Positions 48,901 through 54,606 of a stretch of DNA of 54,606 nt are shown one piece after another; position 1 is the first letter of the stretch; each line of letters opens with the position of its first letter. Under the pieces are notes generated by a model. That model was not told where the DNA came from, made no database searches, and saw only the letters and a program-made list of their open reading frames with translations. The translations under genes and the position numbers were made by a program. The DNA lies in NCBI GenBank assembly GCA_020441665.1, contig JAGRLT010000114.1:1-54606 (forward strand). Direction: 5' to 3'. Source of the stretch: Nitratireductor sp. GTDB taxonomy: Bacteria > Pseudomonadota > Alphaproteobacteria > Rhizobiales > Rhizobiaceae.

Positions 48901-49269
48901 TTATGCGATGTGTGCGTCGTAGCCGGCCTTGTCCATCAGGCCGTCGAGCTGCGAGAGGTCGGAGAGCTTCATCCTGAACAGCCAGCCATCGCCTTCGGCG
49001 GACGAATTGACGAGTGCGGGGTCGGAAGAAAGCGCCTCGTTGACCTCGGTGATCTCGCCATCGACGGGCGCGTAGACATCGGATGCCGCCTTGACGGATT
49101 CGACCACCACCGCATCCTCGCCCTTCGCGACGGAGCGGCCGACATCGGGCAGTTCGACGAAAACGAGGTCGCCAAGCTGCTCCTGGGCATAATGGGTGAT
49201 GCCGACGGTCGCCACGTCGCCGTCGATCGCCAGCCATTCATGCTCATCGGTATAGTAGGTCTTGCTCAT
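48901..49269 (-). CDS. gcvH: Glycine cleavage system H protein
   Basis: A 122-residue lipoyl carrier. The lipoylated lysine is Lys60 in [18 protein letters not shown]. Starts [13 protein letters not shown], typical of the family. It carries the aminomethyl intermediate from P to T protein. 38 bases after gcvT, 68 bases before gcvP. Confidence 0.97.
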   Translation of the reverse strand: MSKTYYTDEHEWLAIDGDVATVGITHYAQEQLGDLVFVELPDVGRSVAKGEDAVVVESVKAASDVYAPVDGEITEVNEALSSDPALVNSSAEGDGWLFRMKLSDLSQLDGLMDKAGYDAHIA

Positions 49270-49307
49270 GGAAAATGTCTCCTGGGTTTTGCGTATCGGG
49301 TTCGGGT

Positions 49308-50384
49308 TCAGCGTTTGTAGCGATGCGGCGCGAAGGGCAGCGCGGCCTTTTCCATTTCGATCTGCTTGCCGCGCACATCGGCGAAGATCGCGCCTTCGTC
49401 GCCATCCATGGTGACAAGGCCGAGGGCTACGGGACCGCCCACGGTCGGGCCGAAACCGCCCGAGGTCACGCTGCCGATCGCTTCGCCGCTGGCGTTCATC
49501 AGCCTGGCACCGGCGCGCACCGGGACGCGCTCCCTGGGGGTAAGGCCGATCCGCTTGCGCCTGCGCCCGGCGGCGATCGCGCTTGCAAGGGCGGCGGCGC
49601 CGATATAGTCGCCAGCTTCCCGCAAGGGTTTGGGAATGGCCCAGATCAGGCCCGCTTCATGCGGTGTGATGGTATCGGACAGGTCCTGGCCGTAAAGCGG
49701 CAGCCCGGCTTCGAGCCGCAGGCTGTCGCGGGCGCCGAGGCCGATCCATTCGACCGCCTCGTCTGCGAGCAGCGTCCGGGCAAGCGCTTCGCCCTGGTCC
49801 ACCGGCAGACCGATTTCGAACCCGTCTTCGCCGGTATAGCCGCTGCGCGAGACGAACCAGCCCGCTCTGGGTTCGGCGACGGTCATGAACTCCATCGCGG
49901 CGACCGCGATGCCGGCGCGCTCCAGCACGGCCTCGGCTTGCGGCCCCTGCAACGCCAGAAAGGCGCGCGGCAGCACCGTGACGGTAACGTCGAAATCTTT
50001 CGACAGCGCCGTGATATGGGCGACGTCCTTCTCCGCGCAGCCCGCATTGGCGACGATCAGGAAACGCTCCTCGCCAAGCCGCGAGACGATGAGGTCGTCC
50101 TCGATCCCACCCTTGTCGTTGAGGAAGAAGGAATACTTGCCGCTGCCGATCGCCTGTTTCGCCGGTTCATAGGGACACGCGCGGCCGATCAGCGCCGCTG
50201 CCTGCGGTCCTTCGACCGCGATGTGCACCATGTGCGAAATGTCGAACAGCCCGGCCCGCTCGCGCGTATGCTGGTGTTCTTTCAGGATGCCGAGGGGATA
50301 GAACAACGGCATGTCGTAACCGGCAAACGGTCCGAACTTCGCGCCGGCATCCTGATGGAGGGAGTGGAAAGGGGTCTGTTTCAC
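49308..50384 (-). CDS. gcvT: Glycine cleavage system aminomethyltransferase (T protein)
   Basis: A 358-residue enzyme transferring the C1 unit of the aminomethyl-lipoyl group to tetrahydrofolate with release of ammonia. Key segments are [43 protein letters not shown] (catalytic Asp region) and [15 protein letters not shown] start at 50384 gives the family-typical [16 protein letters not shown]; an upstream GTG at 50426 is possible. It is first in the operon, under the tandem glycine riboswitch. Confidence 0.95.
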   Translation of the reverse strand: MKQTPFHSLHQDAGAKFGPFAGYDMPLFYPLGILKEHQHTRERAGLFDISHMVHIAVEGPQAAALIGRACPYEPAKQAIGSGKYSFFLNDKGGIEDDLIVSRLGEERFLIVANAGCAEKDVAHITALSKDFDVTVTVLPRAFLALQGPQAEAVLERAGIAVAAMEFMTVAEPRAGWFVSRSGYTGEDGFEIGLPVDQGEALARTLLADEAVEWIGLGARDSLRLEAGLPLYGQDLSDTITPHEAGLIWAIPKPLREAGDYIGAAALASAIAAGRRRKRIGLTPRERVPVRAGARLMNASGEAIGSVTSGGFGPTVGGPVALGLVTMDGDEGAIFADVRGKQIEMEKAALPFAPHRYKR

Positions 50385-50436
50385 GGTCTCTGACTCACAC
50401 AAAAAGGTACCTTGCACCGTTTGCACGGGCGTTGAT

Positions 50437-50605
50437 ACCCCTCTGTCCTTGGCCTGAGAGACTCGCGGAACTATCCGCTTACACCTTCGGCACAGGCATG
50501 CCTGCCTGTTTTCCAGAGAGTCATGCTGTCAACGGTCCTTTTGCCTGAGAGATTATGGGCATTTTCACCTTCGGCGGCGGGCCGCGAACGGCACACACTC
50601 TCCCG
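50437..50605 (-). promoter_or_regulatory. Tandem glycine riboswitch upstream of gcvT
   Basis: Two consecutive glycine aptamers on the minus strand. Aptamer 1 (about 50605-50535) runs CGGGAGAGTGTG ... CCGCCGAAGGTG ... ATCTCTCAGGCAAAAGGAC. Aptamer 2 (about 50522-50438) runs GACTCTCTGGA ... GTGCCGAAGGTGTAAGC ... AGTCTCTCAGGCCAAGGACAGAGG. They are joined by a short linker and placed about 50 bases before the gcvT start. Glycine binding is expected to turn on gcvTHP. The rest of the 579-base divergent region toward fhs shows no gene. Confidence 0.95.
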
Positions 50606-50963
50606 CTGACAGCCCGGCAGGACCGGGCGACACGTGAACATCGCCGAACTTCGTCCGCTTTGCAAGTGCTTTGCAGGGGCCGCCAAAGCAGAAAATTCGA
50701 GTGCGGGGATCAGGCTGTTTTCGCCGAATTTCGGTGCCGGATTTTTCAATCGGATGCCGATCGAAGCCCAATTCTCGACCAAGGTCGTAAAAACGATACC
50801 CAATGGCCTGTTTATAACATCATTTTGCCGCCCGCTGTCGTTTTTTCCCGAAGATAATGGGATGGCCTCTGCCGGAAGCGCGGATTCGCGCCCGCAAGGC
50901 CTTGCCGCGCCAACATGCCGGGCACCTTCTGCCCGACGCCCGTGCCCGACAGGAGACAATCGC

Positions 50964-52643
50964 ATGGCCAAGTTCAAAACCGATATCGAGATCGCCCGCG
51001 CGGCCAGGAAGAAGCCGATTCAGGAAATCGGCAAGAAGCTGGGCATTCCCGAAAAGGACCTGGTTCCCTACGGCCATGACAAGGCGAAGGTCTCGCAGGC
51101 CTTCATCGAGAAACTGGCCAAGAAGAAGGACGGCAAGCTGATCCTGGTCACCGCCATCAACCCGACCCCGGCGGGCGAGGGCAAGACGACGACGACGGTC
51201 GGTCTCGGCGACGGTCTCAACGCCATCGGCAAGAAGGCGATGGTGTGTATCCGCGAAGCCTCTCTCGGCCCCTGCTTCGGCATGAAGGGCGGGGCTGCCG
51301 GCGGCGGCTATGCCCAGGTCGTGCCGATGGAGGACATGAACCTGCACTTTACCGGCGATTTCCACGCCATCACTTCGGCCCACAACCTGCTGTCGGCGAT
51401 GATCGACAACCACATCTACTGGGGCAATGAGCAGCAGATCGACATGCGCCGCGTCGTGTGGCGCCGCGTGATGGACATGAACGACCGGGCGCTGCGCGAA
51501 ATCGTCTGCTCGCTCGGCGGCGTTTCCAACGGCTTCCCGCGCGAGGCCGGCTTCGACATCACCGTGGCGTCCGAGGTCATGGCCATTCTCTGCCTCGCCT
51601 CCGACCTTGAAGACCTGCAGCGCCGTCTCGGCGACATCATCGTCGCCTATCGCCGCGACAAGACTCCGGTCTATTGCCGCGACATCAAGGCCGATGGCGC
51701 CATGACCGTGCTCCTGAAGGACGCCATGCAGCCGAACCTGGTGCAGACGCTGGAAAACAATCCGGCCTTCGTTCACGGCGGCCCGTTCGCCAACATCGCC
51801 CATGGCTGCAACTCGGTGATCGCCACCAAGACCGCGCTGAAGCTCGCCGACTATGTGGTGACGGAAGCAGGCTTCGGTGCCGATCTCGGCGCCGAGAAGT
51901 TCCTCAACATCAAATGCCGCAAGGCGGGCATCGCCCCCTCCGCCGTCGTCGTGGTCGCCACCGTGCGCGCCATGAAGATGAACGGTGGCGTCGCCAAGGG
52001 CGATCTTGGCATCGAGAACGTCGATGCGGTGAAGGAAGGTTGCGCCAACCTTGGCCGCCACATCGAGAACATCAAGCAGTTCGGCGTTCCGGCGGTGGTC
52101 GCGATCAACCACTTCGTCAGCGATACCGCGGCCGAGATCAAGGCGGTCAAGGACTATGTCCGGAGCCAGGGCGCCGAGGCGATCGTCTGCAAGCACTGGG
52201 CCCAGGGTTCGAAGGGGACGAAGGACCTTGCCAACAAGGTGGTCGAGATCATCGGTTCCGGCGCGTCGCAGTTTGCCCCGCTCTATCCCGACGAGATGCC
52301 GCTGTTCAAGAAAATCGAGACCATCGCCAAGCGCATCTACCGCGCCGACGAGGTTTTGGCCGACGGCAAGATCCGCAACCAGTTGAAGGAATGGGAAGCT
52401 GCCGGCTTCGGCAACCTGCCGGTCTGCATGGCCAAGACCCAGTATTCCTTTACCACTGACCCCAACCGCCGCGGCGCGCCGATCGGCCATTCGGTGCCGG
52501 TGCGCGAGGTGCGGCTTTCGGCTGGTGCCGGCTTCATTGTCGTCATCTGCGGCGAGATCATGACCATGCCCGGCCTGCCGAAAGCGCCGAGCGCCGAGCA
52601 CATCATGCTCAACGATCAGGGCAATATCGAAGGCCTGTTCTAG
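50964..52643 (+). CDS. fhs: Formate-tetrahydrofolate ligase
   Basis: A 559-residue ATP-dependent ligase making 10-formyl-tetrahydrofolate from formate. P-loop-like [16 protein letters not shown] near residues 67-83, then [23 protein letters not shown] (key [10 protein letters not shown]) and [17 protein letters not shown], all diagnostic. Start 50964 has AGGAGA upstream; the longer frame to 50634 enters the divergent regulatory region. It links formate to the folate pool, next to the glycine-cleavage operon and a formate dehydrogenase subunit gene. Confidence 0.97.
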   Translation: MAKFKTDIEIARAARKKPIQEIGKKLGIPEKDLVPYGHDKAKVSQAFIEKLAKKKDGKLILVTAINPTPAGEGKTTTTVGLGDGLNAIGKKAMVCIREASLGPCFGMKGGAAGGGYAQVVPMEDMNLHFTGDFHAITSAHNLLSAMIDNHIYWGNEQQIDMRRVVWRRVMDMNDRALREIVCSLGGVSNGFPREAGFDITVASEVMAILCLASDLEDLQRRLGDIIVAYRRDKTPVYCRDIKADGAMTVLLKDAMQPNLVQTLENNPAFVHGGPFANIAHGCNSVIATKTALKLADYVVTEAGFGADLGAEKFLNIKCRKAGIAPSAVVVVATVRAMKMNGGVAKGDLGIENVDAVKEGCANLGRHIENIKQFGVPAVVAINHFVSDTAAEIKAVKDYVRSQGAEAIVCKHWAQGSKGTKDLANKVVEIIGSGASQFAPLYPDEMPLFKKIETIAKRIYRADEVLADGKIRNQLKEWEAAGFGNLPVCMAKTQYSFTTDPNRRGAPIGHSVPVREVRLSAGAGFIVVICGEIMTMPGLPKAPSAEHIMLNDQGNIEGLF

Positions 52644-52778
52644 GCAATATTATTGCCCCATGGCCCGCGGATTTCTTGACCTGCGAGCCTTGGGGATCGA
52701 CTATTGCGTCGAGCGCGATTTGGCGGAACGCCGGCAGGAGCATGGCACCGGATTGACAAGCCTGTTCAAGGAGTGGTT

Positions 52779-54506
52779 GTGAACAGTTTCGACAGTAAGA
52801 TGGGCAAGGGCAAACGCGGCAACGACAAGGGTGCCTGGCGCCGCAATCCGGGCTTTCCCAAGGGCAGGGCGCTTGATCCCGCCGAGATCACCCGCGTGGT
52901 GGAACTGATCGGCGAGGGGCCGTATGTCCGCGATCTGCTGATCGAATATCTCCACAAGATTCAGGATGCCGAAAACTGCATCACCGATGGGCACATGCAG
53001 GCGCTCGCCAACCGCCTGCGGATTTCCATGGCGGAGGTCTTTGAGGTCGCGAGCTTCTACGACCACTTCGATCTGGTGAAGGATGGCGAGGCGAGGCCCG
53101 CGCCGATCACCATCCGGGTCTGCGACTCGCTCTCCTGCATGCTGGCCGGCGCCGAAACGCTGATCGGCGAGCTCGAGAAAGGTGCCGACAGGTCGAAAGT
53201 CCGCGTCGTCCGCGCGCCCTGCATGGGCGGCTGCGACGTAGCGCCGGCCGCCCGCATCGGCGACCGGGAAGTGGGCCATGCCACGGCCGACGACCTGCTG
53301 GCCATCGCAGCCGGCGCCAGGGCCAATCAGGACATTGCCGCCAATCGGCCTGACTATGCCGACTTGAAGCAATACACTTCCGATGGCGGCTACGACCTGC
53401 TGATGCGCATCCGCTCGGGCGCGATCGGTTTCGAGGCCATGCTCGAACTGTTGAAGGAGTCGGGCCTGCGCGGGCTCGGTGGCGCGGGTTTCCCCGCCCA
53501 TATGAAATGGAAATTTGTGCGCGGTTACGAAGGCCCGCGGCTGATGACCATCAATGGCGACGAGGGCGAGCCCGGCACGTTCAAGGACCGCCATTATCTC
53601 GAGCGCGATCCCCACCGCATGTTCGAGGGCGCGATGATCGCCGCCCATTTCGTCGAGGCCGAGCGCATCTATATCTATATGCGCGACGAATACCCTGCCG
53701 TGCTGGAAATCCTGCGCGCTGAAATCGCGGCTTTGGAGGAAGCGGGCATCGCGAAAAAGGGCTTCCTTGAACTGCGCCGTGGCGCGGGGGCCTATATTTG
53801 CGGCGAAGAGTCGGCGATGATCGAATCGATCGAGGGCAAGCGCGGCATGCCGCGCCACCGTCCGCCCTATATTGCGGAGGTCGGCGTGTTCGGCCGCCCG
53901 ACGCTCAACCACAATGTGGAAACGCTGTGGTGGCTGCGCGACATCGTCGAAAAAGGCCCGATATGGTTTGCCGATCAGGGTAAGGAAAACCATCCGGGCA
54001 TCCGCTCCTGGTCGGTTTCGGGCCGGGTGAAGAATCCCGGCGTCAAGCTGGCGCCCGCCGGCGTCACCATCCGAGAACTGATTGATGATTATTGCGGCGG
54101 CATGGCAGACGGCCACACCTTCAAGGCCTATTATCCGGGCGGTGCCTCGGGCGGTGTCCTGCCGGCCTCGATGGACGATATTCCATTGGATTTCGGCGGC
54201 AGGCTCGCCGAGCTCAATGCCTTTGTCGGCTCCCATGCCGTGGTCGTCCTGTCGGATCAGGACAATGTCAGGGACGCCGTCCTCAACACGCTGCAATTCT
54301 TCAAGCATGAGTCTTGCGGCCAGTGCACGCCTTGCCGTGGCGGCACGGAAAAGCTGGTGGCGCTCCTGTCGAAGGAGGGCTTGGTGGACGAGGCAACCAT
54401 CCGCGACATCGAACAGGTGATGCGCGATGCCTCGATCTGCGGCCTCGGCCAGGCGGCTCCCAACCCGGTCAACCATCTGCTGAAATACTTCCGCGAGGAC
54501 CTGTGA
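52779..54506 (+). CDS. NAD-dependent formate dehydrogenase beta subunit, NuoE-NuoF fusion
   Basis: A 575-residue protein. The N-terminal NuoE-like [2Fe-2S] domain has C115-x4-C120 and C148-x3-C152. The NuoF-like domain has the FMN/NADH site GLRGLGGAGFPAHMKW and GDEGEPGTFKDR, and a [4Fe-4S] site C513-x2-C516-x2-C519 plus C554 (SICGLG). This fused layout is known for the beta subunit of tungsten/molybdenum NAD-linked formate dehydrogenases (Fdh1B type), where it passes electrons from the catalytic alpha subunit to NAD. The alpha subunit would be downstream, outside the window. The GTG start at 52779 has AAGGAG 5 bases upstream. NADH-dehydrogenase-like hydrogenase subunits are a less likely alternative. 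Confidence 0.85.
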   Translation: MNSFDSKMGKGKRGNDKGAWRRNPGFPKGRALDPAEITRVVELIGEGPYVRDLLIEYLHKIQDAENCITDGHMQALANRLRISMAEVFEVASFYDHFDLVKDGEARPAPITIRVCDSLSCMLAGAETLIGELEKGADRSKVRVVRAPCMGGCDVAPAARIGDREVGHATADDLLAIAAGARANQDIAANRPDYADLKQYTSDGGYDLLMRIRSGAIGFEAMLELLKESGLRGLGGAGFPAHMKWKFVRGYEGPRLMTINGDEGEPGTFKDRHYLERDPHRMFEGAMIAAHFVEAERIYIYMRDEYPAVLEILRAEIAALEEAGIAKKGFLELRRGAGAYICGEESAMIESIEGKRGMPRHRPPYIAEVGVFGRPTLNHNVETLWWLRDIVEKGPIWFADQGKENHPGIRSWSVSGRVKNPGVKLAPAGVTIRELIDDYCGGMADGHTFKAYYPGGASGGVLPASMDDIPLDFGGRLAELNAFVGSHAVVVLSDQDNVRDAVLNTLQFFKHESCGQCTPCRGGTEKLVALLSKEGLVDEATIRDIEQVMRDASICGLGQAAPNPVNHLLKYFREDL

Positions 54507-54518
54507 TGGCGCGTTTTG

Positions 54519-54600
54519 TCGTCATCCTCGGGCTTGACCCGAGGATCCAGGCCAAAAACCGATTTATTCTGGATCCTCGGGTCAAGCCCGAGGATGACGA
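54519..54600. repeat. Inverted repeat with perfect 32-bp arms (REP/palindromic-unit-like)
   Basis: The 32 bases at 54519-54550 are the exact reverse complement of 54569-54600, with an 18-base spacer. Each arm contains its own inner dyad CCTCGGG-cttga-CCCGAGG. Two head-to-head copies of such an element resemble the small dispersed palindromes seen between genes in rhizobia. It lies 13 bases after the formate dehydrogenase stop and may act as terminator or mRNA stabiliser. Whether it is a member of a dispersed family needs the rest of the genome. Confidence 0.85.
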
Positions 54601-54606
54601 AGAGAA

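Noticed and set aside
50820-52601. 593-codon minus-strand frame opposite fhs
   Set aside because: Entirely antisense to the unmistakable formate-tetrahydrofolate ligase; His/Asp-rich low-complexity translation.

Overview
The window is typical of an alphaproteobacterium of the order Hyphomicrobiales (Rhizobiales). Four things point there: a CcrM-type GANTC methyltransferase next to mutY, a DUF721/DciA gene, dsbA, smc and ppdK; a thrC gene followed by an M16 peptidase; a SAM-II riboswitch in front of metA; and uniformly GC-rich coding sequence with many TTG/GTG starts. The genus cannot be fixed from the sequence alone. No rRNA, CRISPR array or insertion sequence was found. One tRNA (Gln-UUG) is present.

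Region 1 (1-19.7 kb) is accessory metabolism. After a truncated medium-chain dehydrogenase and a BioY transporter, about 18 kb looks like a catabolic and uptake island for a methylated amine or betaine-like compound. It holds a Rieske oxygenase of the betaine/carnitine-demethylase type, a class III aminotransferase, a spermidine/putrescine-type ABC importer, a phosphoethanolamine-methyltransferase-like enzyme, two BetI-like TetR regulators, two CrtI-like FAD oxidoreductases, a GcvT-like folate-dependent enzyme, a 76-residue protein, a class V PLP enzyme, a flavoprotein monooxygenase and a CaiB-type CoA-transferase. Two distinct palindromes, each present twice, divide the island into two probable regulons. 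One (TTGAGT-N4-ACTCAA) lies at the promoters of the Rieske gene and the FAD/GcvT operon. The other (ATTGAATGG/CCATTCAAT) lies between the aminotransferase and the ABC genes, and before the methyltransferase operon. The substrate cannot be read from the sequence; this island is the best candidate for an undescribed system.

Region 2 (19.7-35.4 kb) is housekeeping: M16 peptidase, thrC, a lipoprotein, an acyltransferase, ccrM, mutY, a small secreted four-cysteine peptide, a DciA-like protein, a DsbA-like protein, smc and ppdK.

Region 3 (35.4-45.9 kb) is mixed. It holds hypothetical and DUF1499 proteins, a TPR protein, a metallo-beta-lactamase-fold hydrolase, a second BioY, a LuxR-type regulator, a VWA protein, a Phd-Doc toxin-antitoxin pair, metA (predicted to use acetyl-CoA) under a SAM-II riboswitch plus terminator, a MoxR ATPase, tRNA-Gln, a DUF1127-like protein and glyoxalase I.

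Region 4 (45.9-54.6 kb) is one-carbon metabolism. A gcvT-gcvH-gcvP operon sits under a tandem glycine riboswitch, divergent from formate-tetrahydrofolate ligase and a fused NuoE-NuoF formate dehydrogenase beta subunit. The window ends in a 32-bp-arm inverted repeat. Folate-bound C1 units and formate from demethylation in region 1 could be processed by these genes; that link is inference.
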